DNA from: Forficula auricularia
Lineage: Eukaryota; Arthropoda; Insecta; Dermaptera; Forficulidae
DNA: 64,000 nt
Assembly (NCBI GenBank): GCA_024734495.1
Contig: JALMQS010000085.1
Span: 23,689,077-23,753,076, forward strand
Reading direction: 5' to 3'
The position numbers and the translations under genes were made by a program. Of the stretch, positions 11,193 through 22,499 are shown one piece after another; within the stretch, counting starts at the first letter, position 1; every line of letters begins with the position of its first letter. Under the pieces are notes generated by a model. The model was not told the origin of the DNA. It ran no database searches and saw only the letters and a list, made by a program, of their open reading frames with translations.

Positions 11193-11475
11193 CTAAAAAT
11201 GAACAAACCAACACAAACAATTATTATTAGTTATTGAACTTCTTAGAAAAGATTCTCATGGCATTTCTCAATTATTACAACACGTGGTTTTGAGATATTT
11301 TTTTGTCAAAATTCCTCAAAACACAATTTTGAGCCATTTTCGAATCACTATAATTATGGAACAACAAATTTCGAAATCAAAATATTGTGTATTGTTTAAT
11401 AGAAAATAAACTGCAACGGATCGTCGCTAAACTTTATCCAAAGTCATTTGAAATATTAATATGTCTATTCCTTTA

Positions 11476-11558
11476 CTAGCTGACGCCCGGGTCTTTGGCC
11501 CGGCGTCACCTAACCCCTGACGGGGAGCGTCTCGTTTTATGGTTAAAATTTATATAGA
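11476..11558 (-). mobile_element. very short Helitron-like remnant
   Basis: On the minus strand it starts TCTATATAAATTTTAACC after A and ends with a hairpin (GACGCCGGGCC...GGCGTC) and AGCTAG before T. At 83 bp it keeps only terminal sequences, so it is probably a deletion derivative. Confidence 0.55.
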
Positions 11559-11561
11559 TAA

Positions 11562-11994
11562 TAGCTGACCCGACCTCGCGCTGCTGTGACTAACTCTTAT
11601 GCTTCATATATTTAAAAAATAATAATAGTTTTGAAAATAAATTGAAAATGCAAATAATTATAGAATAGGTATTAAAACAGTAAATGAATTATATATTACT
11701 TGTTCCCTTAACCAAAAATATTACTAACAGTTGAAAGATTTCTAAAAAGCTATTATCGGCCATCTTGTTCGTTTGCTTTTACACCCCTCCCCCCAGTGCC
11801 TCACTGGCATTGTTTCCTAGAAAAAAATATTTTTTACATGCCATAGGTGTGATATCTATAAAAACACTCGTGTATTTGAATGGAATGTTGTGTGAAAATT
11901 TCAAAGAAATCGGTGAAGAACTTTCGGAGATCCTTCAACGTATCACTTAACATTACTGTTACTTAACGTAACAGTAAATTTTTATTTATATAGA
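11562..11994 (-). mobile_element. Helitron, non-autonomous
   Basis: The 5' end on the minus strand is TCTATATAAATAAAAATTTA preceded by A, a common arthropod Helitron start. The 3' end near 11562 has a degenerate hairpin and CTAT instead of CTRR. The interior contains GAAATCGGT-type sequence often seen in Helitrons. Confidence 0.65.
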
Positions 11995-12044
11995 TTATTA
12001 ATCAGATATCACTTGTTATTTGCAGTCCATGTTGACTTAAATTC

Positions 12045-12295
12045 AAAAATAGGCATAGATTCTCATCTAATACTTGAGGAATAACAATTCTACATTGGAT
12101 TTTTGACGTTTCGATTATTATTGGTAACCATTGCTGAATACATGGAGGGATCGACTTAAAATCAAAAATAGCAATCGATTCTTATCTAATACTAGAGGAA
12201 TAACCTTAATACATTCCATTTTTGATGTTTTGACTATTAATGACAACCTCTACTGAAAACATGGAAGAATCAACTTAAAATCAAAAAGACTAAAT
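12045..12295. repeat. tandem repeat, ~118-bp unit, about two copies
   Basis: GATTCTTATCTAATACTAGA recurs about 118 bases apart with matching flanks (CATGGA(A/G)GAATC, CTTAAAATCAAAAA). The same unit appears inside the spacer of the foldback at 34893-35768 (about 35300-35490). Confidence 0.7.
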
Positions 12296-12299
12296 TCCT

Positions 12300-12820
12300 T
12301 TATGGTAAACAACTCAAGCTTGAGTAACATACATATGGTTCATCCATACATCCATACATCCGCACGCAATTCCTGAAAAAATCGCACTTTTTGCCCTCTG
12401 AACGAGACCCCATGTGATTTTTCGTAAAACACGTGCTAAAATTCAACTTAATTGAATACTACAATTTGTGACTTTGATTGAGTCCATGGGTTCCGTAGTC
12501 TTTACCTGAGGACCCTTTGAAGTCGCGCTTGCCGCCAGACCGATTACAATACTTTCCCCATGCTTCGCATTGGATAAAGTAAAAAAAAGCATTCTCTTTG
12601 ATTTTCACCATACCGATTGTTTTTAGCTCAATTATATAATTAAGACAAAATTTAGAATCAAAAAATTAAAATTAGATTTTCTTTAAACGTAGATAAAAAA
12701 AAATGAAGTTTTATTTTTGTGTCTATATAATCCTGAATAAGCGAAAAACAAGCGTTAAGTTGAAAATCAGAGAGGGTGATTTATTCTACCATATATATTA
12801 ACAATCTATATATCTATATC
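12300..12820. other. intron, no gene
   Basis: Holds a short run of CATC repeats near 12345-12360; otherwise nothing recognised. Confidence 0.4.
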
Positions 12821-12826
12821 TATACT

Positions 12827-13957
12827 AGGGTGGTCCTTATTTTGGGTATTTTCGAATTTTTACTCTGAAAAGGATTCATATGGTTCGAAATAATATTACA
12901 GATTTTTAGCTATTATAATTTTGGAGTTACAACTAGATAAAATACTGCTATATCTTATAGTGTTACTAAGTTATAGACTCCAAAATTATAATAGCTAAAA
13001 ATCTGTAAAAATTCAGAGAGATAGCTACTATTTTAAGGATATAGACTATAGAGTTTCAAATTTTTCGAATCATTACTTTGGCCGGAATTAAAAATTGATC
13101 TTTCAATTTTCAAAGCCTATAAGGGTTTTAGGAGTTGGGAGGAAATAACGAATAGATTTCAGGAACCAAATTATTTAGGTAGAGCTGATCATAGAAAAAA
13201 GATTCGTAAGCCAAGATTCTTGAAAAATATCGGTTTACATTCATTTGTAGGATCTGGCATTGATTTGTGGAACAGTCTGTCTGTTACTACTTGGGATTAT
13301 AGTCCTCTGCCCCCTATGATTAAATCAATTATAAATTTTGTCAAGTCCTAATGTCCTAGAGTTGTGCAAAATTTTATTTAGTTCTCGCAAGCAGAGATTA
13401 GGTGAGGCAGAGAGAGGTCATACCATCCTTGTTAAGGTTTTGACCAGGTTTCCTTAACAACTTATGGCAAATGCCGGGATGGCTAATGCGTCGCTTGCTC
13501 CTGGTATCGGGTTTTTGCGCGGAATTTTTAAATTACTTTTTGTCTTTTGATGGAAATATATGGTCATGTTATTTGTTAATGAGCATACATTTCTAATTTT
13601 TTTTTTTTTCTTTTCTTTTTTTTTTTACTTGTTTATTATTTGTTAAATTGTTGTAATTAATTTGTATTGATGTTTATTAATGTATTGTTGTAGCTAGATT
13701 GTATTGATGTTTGGAGGACCTAGCCACCGAGGACTTGTGCCTCTAAGCAGGTCGAGAAATAAAGATTTATTTATTATTTATTTATTTATTTATTTAAATG
13801 TTAAAAACCCCATGTTATTTAGATGAGAAACCTTAGATCGGGGGGCACAGGTTATAATTGAGATAGAGACTTGAAACTTGGGGGATATTTTTTTTATTTA
13901 TTTCCAACCACCTTGTGAGCGTAAAAATTCGAAAATACCCAAAATAAGGACCACCCT
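12827..13957. mobile_element. DNA transposon (TIR AGGGTGGTCCTTATTTTGGG) carrying a LINE fragment
   Basis: The 37-bp ends are nearly perfect inverted copies: AGGGTGGTCCTTATTTTGGG at 12827 and CCCAAAATAAGGACCACCCT ending 13957, flanked by TA on both sides. The superfamily is uncertain. A related left end lies at 40251. A palindrome occupies about 12900-13005 and a LINE 3' fragment 13100-13795. Confidence 0.75.
13100..13795 (+). pseudogene. LINE (non-LTR retrotransposon) 3' fragment
   Basis: A frame ending at TAA 13349-13351 encodes about 80 residues, including RFQEPNYLGRADHRKKIRKP and SGIDLWNSLSVTTWD. The 'LWNSL' block close to the stop codon is typical of the ORF2 carboxyl end of Jockey/CR1-type LINEs downstream of reverse transcriptase. 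A ~440-bp 3' UTR follows, with AATAAA near 13759 and a (TTTA)n tail. There is no reverse transcriptase domain, so this is a 5'-truncated dead copy, as is usual for LINEs. The last ~110 bp of the UTR recur at 31697-31810. Clade assignment is inference; the fragment is too short to place it. Confidence 0.7.
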
Positions 13958-13979
13958 AATCTATACATATAATATAAAT

Positions 13980-14620
13980 GTAGCCTGTATTGACGTTACA
14001 GGAGCATCACGTGAAAACTATACAAATTATTTTGAGGTGGTTTTGGTGTACCTATAAATTCTCTAGAACTCGGAGCAGGTTCATTCATTCATTTCATCAA
14101 AATCAATTAATTAGAGGAAAAGATATAGTTATGTTAAGTTCTAATTACGATGAAGCGAGCCGTAATGTGATACTGGGCTTATAATTTAATTTAAAGTCAA
14201 AATTTACCTCATAAGCTATGAGGTAAATTTCGACTAATTTTTGAAAAATTAAATCGCTTTTTGAAGTAACAAAGCCTCCAGTTTCGTTTCTTATGAGCCG
14301 GAATTCGGAATTTATTTATATAATACAATGGGGACTTATTTCAGTCGACATTTTTCATGTACCTTATGAGGTAAATTTTGATTTTTTTTCAATTGTTGAT
14401 CGCCCCCCCCCCCCCACACGGGCAAAAGCCCCCGGTCTCATTTGTAATTAATGGCTTTTTTCAAATAAATACTTTATTCGATAATAAATTTACCTTCAAT
14501 GTACCTTATGAGGTAGCATTATGTGGCCGGGCTCCCGGATTATTAAAGCCAGAGGCTAAGAGAGGCCGAGCCGAAGATCCGGTAGTCAGCTAGTACAAAA
14601 TATTTTGATTTCAAATAATG
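13980..14620. repeat. repeats of a short palindrome with ACCTTATGAGGT
   Basis: ACCTCATAAGCTATGAGGTA at about 14207, TACCTTATGAGGTAAATTTT at about 14360 and TACCTTATGAGGTA at about 14501 recur in one cluster. The last ~100 bp (GGCTCCCGGA...) are GC-rich with a C-run at 14402-14414. No gene recognised. Confidence 0.45.
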
Positions 14621-14981
14621 TTGTTCCATAACATTAAAATAGATTTTTTTTTTGGTGTTTTGACTAAAAATATTTCAAAACCTTGAATTGTTATAAAAAA
14701 ACCGATAAAAACCATAATAATCAGTTTAGAAATTTCGATTAGGATCCATTGTTAAACTACCTACACATTGGTCGATTATTATCGGTAGATTCGTATATTT
14801 TGTTGTATTATTTTTATTCGGCGGAAGGCTCAAAAACCATCCAATGTGTAAGTAGCTTAAGGTTTAGGTCAGTGTTTCCCAACCTTTTTTGTGTCATGCC
14901 CCACCTAACCTTTTCTAAAATTCTTATGTCCCCTCTGTAAAATTTTTCATAACATAATTTTTTTGTTATTTATATAAATAC

Positions 14982-15490
14982 CAGCTGAAAAGCCCGCCTT
15001 CGGCGGGCATCTTGCTAAACACTAGGTTAGCCCCCTTGACTCTGTAGTGGGCTTTAATTAATAATTTTAATAAATTTTTAGTTGAAAAGTAATTGATAGT
15101 TAATTAAGTAAATAAATGTTATAATTCACATTATTTCGAAATGTTATTTTTGACAAGTTGCAAGGATAGTGAAGAAAAAATTATTCAATTTCCAAATAAG
15201 TTATATTTATTGAACTGTCATTCTTTTTTTAACCCATTTCTTTTAAAACCAAGGTTTCGGAGTATTCTTACCTCCTTCAAGGTTTCAAAAGGGTTAATGA
15301 AGGAAACAAACAAGATCCTTCCTTCTTCTCTCCTCAAGCACTGTTTGAAATTTGTCCTTTCTTAACAGAAGAATTAAATAGAACTTTTTTCCCCCTTAAT
15401 AAATTTTATTTGTCATTAACTATTATAGTGGGTTTTAAAATTAAAAAAAACCACTTAGGCGTCGTTTCGATTATGATTAATATAGATATA
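14982..15490 (-). mobile_element. Helitron-like element nested in hAT
   Basis: At the left, read on the minus strand, a GCCCGCCGAAGGCGGGC hairpin is followed by CAGCTGG and T, a CTRR-type end. The other end falls within a TATAGATATAGATAG stretch near 15490, so its exact position is unclear. Confidence 0.55.
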
Positions 15491-15555
15491 GATAGATAGA
15501 TAAATAGATTTAAGATGAAGTGGAGTCAACGTAGATTAAAAAAATGCATATTTAA

Positions 15556-16439
15556 CACTAGAACGTCAATTTGACGGTTTTCACATTTCATTTCTCTTTC
15601 ATTTCGTTACTATTTAAGTTAGAACTTTGAAACTCGCTGACTTTTAATCATTTTTGAATAGCTTTCTAATAAAAAAAAAATAGCACCCTATGAATTTTTA
15701 TTTAAGAGAAAATTATGGATTTACCAAGAAAAGCCGTCAATTTGACGGTAACTCTTTTTTACCCCAATTTTTATATTTTAAATTTTTCAAGTACGAATAA
15801 TTCCCATTCTTTTTTGGAACATTTCCATCCTTTTTGACCCTCGGATTTGTTCTGCCTTTTTTTTTAATTTACAATCTTGAAAAACTTGGGGTAAAATAAA
15901 AATTATGTTTCTTTATGTCAATTGTTTTTATCTTTTGAAGATTCACTTTATTATTTTACAACATTTCGAGGGAACCTACTGTTTTGAAATCCATATATAT
16001 ATATATGTCGAGCCACTAGTCTTGCCATTTCATTTTTGTTCCGCCCTTAGAATTATCAACAACACATTTCTCTCTCAATTTCTCATGAGTTTTTTCGTAT
16101 ATTTGTTTTTTTATTTCATTATTATTTATAATAATATAATATTTATAATAATAACATATAATATAGAACTACTGGTTTTGTTAATGATAATACTCCATAA
16201 ATATAGCATGTTAATTTTTCATTTTATATCATAATGATTATTAAAATGTAATATATTAATATGTATTTTTAATATATAAATTGATAATAGAATTATATTT
16301 ATTATTAGAAAAAATAAAAAAAATATTAAATAAAAGGAAACAGAATGATTTTATTTAGTTTGAGTGTTGGAAAATGCAAGTCGTCAAATTGACGGCATCC
16401 GGGCGTTCTAGGGGATCTGAAAGTCCGGGCGTTCTAGTG
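15556..16439. mobile_element. piggyBac-type MITE, copy 1
   Basis: The ends are CACTAGAACG and CGTTCTAGTG with TTAA on the left and a mutated TTCAA on the right. Subterminal GTCAATTTGACGG palindromes occur just inside both ends and again near 15745. The second copy at 31242-32299 has intact TTAA on both sides. Confidence 0.85.
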
Positions 16440-16652
16440 TTCAATCTATATTACACATTTTCCTCCCCACAAAATAACATATTTTTTCAATTTAAAATTT
16501 TTTCTGTAAAATGTGAAATATAAATAAATAAAAATAAAACACAAATACATAGCACTAGGTCGAGCCCATTTTCGAAACGCCTCCCTTAAACAATCAAATT
16601 GCCCCTCTGTGGGGGGTGGGCCCCACGTTAGGGATCCCTGGTTTAGGTTGTA

Positions 16653-17631
16653 CGAGGAGGAGTTGAAAAATAAGTTTCCCCTGTCGACTGTGGTCAGAGT
16701 TGTGTATGAAAGTCAAAAAATAGAATGAGACATTAAAGATATGACATACCTTTATTTTATTATTCTCGTACGAGTACGTTGAGACATTTGTCATATCGCT
16801 TGATAAGCTTCAAAAAGTGCTCCAAGAAAAATTCAGGGCTTTGCATATGGAAGAAGCGTTGAACGGCTATGGGCGAAAGGCGACACAGCAGGAAAACGCG
16901 CAAGTCAACGATACACCATTGGGTAGAGGTCGCTGCAAATCAAGCAGATGGCATGTGAGATTCCAAGTTCATCCGCTACTTCATCGATGGTGATACGCCG
17001 GTCCGCTCTAATCATGTCATCCACCTTCCTGACATTTGCATCTGTAGTGGCCGTGCGCGTCCGTCCAGCTCTCGGCATGTCCTCCACTTGCTGACGTCCA
17101 CCACTGAATGTGCGACACCATCTCCGCACCATTTGCTTCGACATCACACCTGGCCCATAGACTTCCACGAGGCGGTTATGAATTTCTGTTCCTGATACTC
17201 CAAGTGCCAATTCATAGCGGATAACCGCTCTCACTTCCTCCTTTGACCACGAATTCAAAACACACCTTCTCTCCATACCTACCGGGGCTCAAATGAGAGG
17301 CTGGTCTCCGCTTTGCGCAGGCACTGCAACAGCGCCATCTGCTTGATTTGCAGCGACTTCTACCCAATGGTGTATCGGTGACTTGCGCGTTTTCCTGCTG
17401 TGTCGCCTTTCGCCCATAGCCGTTCAACGCTTCTTCCATATGCAAAGCCCTGAATTTTTCTTGGAGGACTTTTTGAAGCTTATCAAGCGATATGACAAAT
17501 GTCTCAACGTACTCGTACGAGAATAATAAAATAAAGGTATGTCATATCTTTAATGTCTCATTCTATTTTTGACTTTCATACACAACTCTGACCACAGTCG
17601 ACAGGGAAACTTATTTTTCAACTCCTCCTCG
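16653..17631. mobile_element. mariner element with ~300-bp inverted repeats
   Basis: Arms 16653-16951 and 17335-17631 are nearly identical in inverted orientation, starting CGAGGAGGAGTTGAAAAATA and flanked by TA. The ends and the encoded helix-turn-helix region place it in the mariner group. It sits two bases from the right target duplication of the hAT element. Confidence 0.85.
16905..17276 (-). pseudogene. mariner transposase, N-terminal fragment
   Basis: A 123-codon frame on the minus strand holds the paired helix-turn-helix DNA-binding half of a mariner transposase. The first helix-turn-helix spans about residues 8-55 (SWSKEEVRAVIRYELALGVS to MVRRWCRTFSGG) and the second about residues 80-110 (VRKVDDMIRADRRITIDEVA, DELGISH). 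The whole catalytic DDD domain is missing: the frame runs from the unique core straight into the left inverted repeat, where it reads into non-homologous residues. It therefore cannot catalyse transposition; it could at most bind ends. Family full length is about 340 residues. Confidence 0.8.
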
Positions 17632-17639
17632 TATAAAAA

Positions 17640-18290
17640 TCTTTTCATTCATAAAAATTGAGTTAAAAAAATAAAAAGCAAAAACACTTGAACGTTCTTA
17701 AGCTCGATTCACAAGTAAATTAGCTAATGTATATTAAAGTAACACTTGACATTCTGAGCAACAATAGAAATCTTCTTATGAGAAACGTATCTCTGACCCT
17801 ATCTAATGTGTTTTATTTCATTTATTTAATTTAATTTTTATTTACATTTGTTGGAAAATATTTAAAAACCCTCAAGTGCCCTTTTAAATCTAAAAAGGTG
17901 AATTACAAATTAGTTTAAGAGCTCATTACTGTAAAGGAAAAAAAAAGTCTCTTCATTTTTATTCATATTTATTTTGGCTTTCCGCTCTTGGAAAAGCGTT
18001 AACCTTGAAGAAAGAGCAGGCAGAAATTTAAGAAGCAAAATATTTGAAAACACTCAAGTGTCCCATTAACTGCCAAAAGGTCAATTACGAATCAGTTCAA
18101 GTCTTTTAGAAAAAGAAAAAAAATGTCTTCTTCAAAATTAGAGTTAGGTGAAAAAAGGCAAGATGGCAAAACGACTTTTAATTAAATATAATTACAACAG
18201 AAAATTGAATTTTTATTTTCCTGGCTGTATCTCTTATCTTAATTATATTTGTATTCCTTTTTTTATTTATAGTACAGGCAAATTACGATT
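17640..18290. repeat. intron with diverged ~188-bp direct duplication
   Basis: The stretch at about 17850-17950 (AATATTTAAAAACCCTCAAG...AAAAAGTCT) is repeated with many changes at about 18038-18126 (AATATTTGAAAACACTCAAG...AAATGTCT). No gene. Confidence 0.6.
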
Positions 18291-19070
18291 TTAAAAGGAA
18301 ATAATTCCCGGTGAAGATTTTATTCCTAGAATACCTTTATTGGTATTCCAATATTACTACTCTAAACTTTTCCCCAAATCTGTGTTGTATAAATTTGTGA
18401 AAAAAAAGTGAGAAAATTTCAGAGTTTTTTCAGTTTTTCTTGAATAACTCTAAAACGACTTATCAATCAAAAAGATATATATTAGATAAATTAAAGCTCT
18501 TAAAATTACGCGTAAAATGTTGAAAAGTTTATAGAATAAGTAGTTTTCATTTTATGAAGGATAAACTGCGATTTTTTTGCAAAAAATTGCATTTTTCCAA
18601 AACTTCAACCTCATGTTACCATTATCCAATTAGAATGAAACTTTTTTTAAATTGTAGCAAATTTAATCTAATTTAAAAATGTATAGATTCGTCTTTGTCG
18701 AAAACGTGCTCTTTCATGGTCAAAATGGGGAAAAAATCGAAAAAAGTACGAGTTTTAGGGATATTCAAAAAGTGATCCAGTGGGCTGTTTTTTAATAGGC
18801 GCTAGTATCGGTTCTACTGAACCTAAATAGATGTAATTTTTATCATTTTACGCCTAATAATTTAAAGAGTTTTAATTTATCTAATGTATATCTTTTTGAT
18901 TTGATAAGCCGGTTTAGAGTTATTCAAGAAAAACTGAAAAAACTCCGAAATTTTCTCATTTTGAGGCGCGTAGAAAAATTTCCACAACACAGATTTGGGG
19001 GAAAACTTAGGGTCGTAATATTGGTGTACCAATAACCGTATTCCAGCAATAAATCTTTACTTTTTTTTTT
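18290..19070. mobile_element. long-TIR MITE
   Basis: Arms of about 230 bp are inverted copies: TCAGTTTTTCTTGAATAACT on the left is mirrored by AGTTATTCAAGAAAAACTGA on the right, and the outer parts near 18340-18380 match 19010-19045. The spacer of about 300 bp is non-coding. Confidence 0.8.
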
Positions 19071-19385
19071 AACTTTTTACCGGTCTCTTCTTGAAGTTTT
19101 TTTTCTCTCAAAATGTTTATATATCACCATTTCTAGAAATATTAAATAATAAAAAATGTGGCCAATTACACCCACTTATTAACCACGGGGCACCCTGAAT
19201 AGTAATCATTTGAAATATCTCAACTTCAAATTTTTGAAGAAATAATAATATTATTAATTCGCTCTTCCCTATTATTGTATTCCTTAACAAATTTCTTATT
19301 CCGAACTATTCATCCAAGCTTTCATTTTAAAGAAAAATATATTAATGAATAACTAAAAAAATAAAGTAAAGAAAATTTTTGAAAT

Positions 19386-19512
19386 TTAAAATATAAAATA
19401 TTAGGTAGGTTTCACATAAATAAAAGATCAGATGCTTGTTTACCTGAGTCGTGCTAAACAAGAAACTGATCTTTTATTTATATGAAACCTACCTAATATT
19501 TTATATTTTAAA
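19386..19512. repeat. hairpin, AGGTAGGTTTCACA family, copy 1
   Basis: AATATTAGGTAGGTTTCACA is mirrored by TGAAACCTACCTAATATTTT after a loop of about 60 bp. The same GTAGGTTTCAC core forms hairpins at 19648-19722 and 33076-33155 and relates to those at 4851-4952 and 52146. Confidence 0.8.
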
Positions 19513-19647
19513 AAATAGCTAAAATTCTTTTCAAAAATATTCTTTATTTTATTTAAAATGTTTCACCAAGAACCTACACCATTCTCCTTTAACAAAAAAC
19601 AAAAAAAAAATACATCAACTCTATGAATAAAATAAAGAAAATTTTGA

Positions 19648-19722
19648 AAATTTAAAATACTAGGTAGGTTTCACATAAATATTTTTATTTATTTATGTGA
19701 AACCTACCTAGTATTTTATAAC
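19648..19722. repeat. hairpin, AGGTAGGTTTCACA family, copy 2
   Basis: AATACTAGGTAGGTTTCACA and its mirror TGAAACCTACCTAGTATTTT enclose a very short AT loop. Flanking AAAATGTTTCACCAA and CACACCATTCTCC sequences also recur at 19558 and 19862, so this stretch is a small cluster of related repeats. Confidence 0.85.
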
Positions 19723-19929
19723 GTTTACGAAATGCGGTGTTGGTTTATAGTGAAACATATTAAACACAGGAATTATTTGACGGATTATAGTGTAGTATTT
19801 TATATTTTAAATTTTAAAAAGCTTCTAAAAATTTTTTCAAAATTGTCTTTACTTTATTTAAAATGTTTCACCAATAACCCACACCATTCTCCCTTAACAA
19901 AATTAACTCTAAGAGATAAATTTAAAAAT

Positions 19930-20557
19930 GGATGAAATATAAGTTAAAATAAGCCCCAGGAGAGGGCAGCACATTACGGTAACGCCTGTAAATTAGACAA
20001 CCAATAATAGCCAGCTGCTCGTTTTTTGCATTCTTTAGGCTTTGATTAAGTCAATTTCTAATTGGAAAAAAAAATTAAATCTTTCTCAAGACTCGGTACG
20101 CTCTCCGCTTAACGTCAAATTTAAAACTAGGGCTTCGCCTGCCTCCCGTAAAAGTCAGAAGACTTACCCAGAATAAATGAGTCAAAACTTGATAAGAAAT
20201 CATGGAGAGATAAATAAATTATTCTTTAAAAAAAAAAAAACTAATTATTTCATATATTAATCGAAATCTTAAAAAAATGTAAATTGTATTAACAGTATAG
20301 TAGATAACCAGTGATTCATTCCTCCACGATGTTTTTAGGGATCAATTTGACATTTTTCCACCAGCATTTTCAGGGTTCTGTTTAAAATAAAGGGGAGGCC
20401 AAGACTCACGAAGGGTTGTATCGCCCAGGACAAGAGAGAGTTTAAAATAAAAACGGGCATAGACACAATGCAACTCTATTTATCTATCTTTCAATCTGTC
20501 AAAGAATCGTAGCTCGTAAACTAAATAAAATACAAACTTGAAATGTACAAGTTATTA
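19930..20557. other. intron, no gene
   Basis: Slightly GC-richer around 19950-20170 but no exon, RNA or repeat structure recognised. Confidence 0.4.
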
Positions 20558-21416
20558 GGTCAGGTGGGGTAGCTGGGGCCGGGGGCAACTGGGCCAGGGG
20601 TCCTGTAACCCCAGAGCTTTTTAATTTTACCGCATTTTTTTAGCGCAATTCACTTTTTCATATTGGTGGGAAATTTTCAGTGTTCCTGAATTAGAGAAAT
20701 TTCTTTAAGTTTATTTTATACTTAATTACTTAGTTAAGTTAATTACTTATTTACCTAGTTATGTGCTTACTTCTTACCTAGTTGCCTTACCCAGTTCCTT
20801 GAAAATATTGAGACTTGAGTTAATACTTAATTAAGGCTTTCTTAAGCATAAGGAACTTATTTAACTTTATTTCAATGGGTAAAATGAAAATATTTTGTTT
20901 AGTTGTTTGATTTATGATACTTTTTTTGTATTTCAATAAAAATCGATTTGAAAAATTATACTTGGCGTTTAAACTTAGAATAAAAAAATAGAGGTCTTGG
21001 TGCAACTGGGCCAGCCTAGTCAGGGCCCAATTACCCCGAATCGCTTACATCTTTGATTATTTTTAATCCATATACAAATGAGACTAATTCTACCTACGGC
21101 CAGGGCCTTGAGGGATAGGGGAACAAGTCCAACTGCTCAAAAGATGCTAAAAATTAAAAAAACAGCAAATAGGCTGGGCTGGTCCAATTACCCCACAACG
21201 CGTTTAACTGGGCCAAGCGCACATTCAACTTAAGATAATTCCAAAATTTTGAATAATCAAAAGTTGAAAGTATCATGATTATTTGAAGAAAATTTCATCT
21301 TTCAATTAATATAGTCACGAGATCTATAAATTGTGAGGAAGCTTAGTTATAGCCAAAAATATGGATTACTATCCTTGGGAAAACAAAAGAAGCTGGCCCA
21401 GTTACCCCACCTGACC
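20558..21416. mobile_element. PIF/Harbinger-like non-autonomous element
   Basis: Ends GGTCAGGTGGGGTAGCTGGG and CCAGTTACCCCACCTGACC are inverted partners with TTA at both flanks, the 3-bp target expected of Harbinger elements. The AACTGGGCCA motif recurs inside (about 20586, 21003, 21206 on plus; 21019, 21182, 21395 as mirrored forms), a pattern of subterminal transposase-binding repeats. No transposase frame. Confidence 0.75.
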
Positions 21417-21419
21417 TTA

Positions 21420-21870
21420 TGTATTTATTTACACGAAATTAAAAATATTTTTATAATTTTAATTGAATGAATGAATATCTTAGAAAATAATTTTTTGTAT
21501 AGTTAAAAATTGAAAAATATTTTATTTAGCATGAAGTGTAAGCTATCATTCCAAATATCTCTTCAAGTAGAATTAGACTAAGTTTTTTAAAATTTAATTT
21601 TGTTTAAAATGACTGTGAGAGAGCTCTCAAAATCAATTTCACGTGATTTTTTACCTGTCAGTGATCCAAAATGTCTCAAATTAAAATTATGAAAATATTC
21701 CACAAATTCGTACATTCTCGTATTATCCACGAGAAATATTAACGATTTTGATATCTCAAATATTTTGGAATATATGTAGCGAGTATGACTAGTACTTTAC
21801 TGTCTTATATTTTATGGTGGAGGTTTGAGTAAGTCGAAAAAGTAGATATAACAAAATTTCATTCCTTAAA
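21420..21870. other. AT-rich intron, no gene
   Basis: Nothing recognised. Confidence 0.4.
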
Positions 21871-21875
21871 GATAA

Positions 21876-22140
21876 AAGTAAATAAATATTTTATGAAATA
21901 TTCATTTACTATGAGTTAGGTTTTCTAAGCCACTTGTTTCACGTTAAAAATTAAAAAAATAAAAGAGGTAAATTTTTTCAATATATATATTTTGGGCTAT
22001 CAACCCATGAAGTGCAGAAAATAACTGGATGGAAATTTACCTCTTTTATTTTTTTAATTTTTAACGTGAAACAAGTGACATAAAAACCTAACTCATAGTA
22101 AATGAAGATTTCATAAAATATTTATTTACTTTTATTTTTA
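21876..22140. mobile_element. foldback element
   Basis: Arms of about 100 bp (21876-21975, 22040-22140): ACTATGAGTTAGGTTTTCTA is mirrored by AAAACCTAACTCATAGTAAA, and the inner TTAAAAAAATAAAAGAGGTA by its mirror. The spacer is about 60 bp. Confidence 0.85.
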
Positions 22141-22346
22141 TTAAAGATGTTTAACTTTGCACCAACACCACAATCTCTATTAATTATTAATTCATTCCTT
22201 GATAGAGACCACCTTGTTTATTTTTATCAACCATCGAGAGCTGCTATTCGTTAATCATACTCCGTTTTTGATAAACATTTTCCATCCTCAATTAATTGCC
22301 ATTAATCCCTCGAGTTTTTAAATAAATATGCAAATGTATGTCTGAC

Positions 22347-22494
22347 CTTTCTTTGAAGCACGTTGATTTTTCTGTCTTTGATGTCCATATGGTCTCTGAG
22401 TTCGGTTAATTCACTGTTGAGTCGATTTCGTTCCTGAGTTGCCTGCGTGGCCGTCACCGTCTTTTTCTCGATGTGACGATTCTTTTCTTCAAGT
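22347..22494 (-). CDS. brp: Bruchpilot/ELKS coiled-coil exon (second visible)
   Basis: An internal exon of 148 nt. It begins with the last base of an arginine codon split with the preceding exon (AG + A) and ends in phase 0. The acceptor is TTTTTGAAG and the donor is AGAAAG/GTCAGA. The peptide is LEEKNRHIEKKTVTATQATQ, then ERNRLNSELTELRDHMDIKD, then RKINVLQRK. The DIK(D/E)RKINVLQ(R/K)K block is a strong ELKS/CAST/ERC signature and leads directly into IENL of the next exon, as in known family members. A long A-run lies in the adjoining intron at about 22538-22559. Confidence 0.92.
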
Positions 22495-22499
22495 CTTCA

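Larger units (their letters stand above)
14870..16640. mobile_element. hAT-type element with nested insertions
   Basis: It begins CAGTGTTTCCCAACC and ends GGGATCCCTG. A perfect 8-bp target duplication GTTTAGGT flanks it (14862-14869, 16641-16648). Inside are a Helitron-like segment (14982-about 15490) and a piggyBac-type MITE (15556-16439); without them only a few hundred bases of hAT sequence remain. Confidence 0.85.

Noticed and set aside
17212..17445. Second ORF in the mariner element
   Set aside because: It is a reading of the inverted-repeat arm, not transposase.
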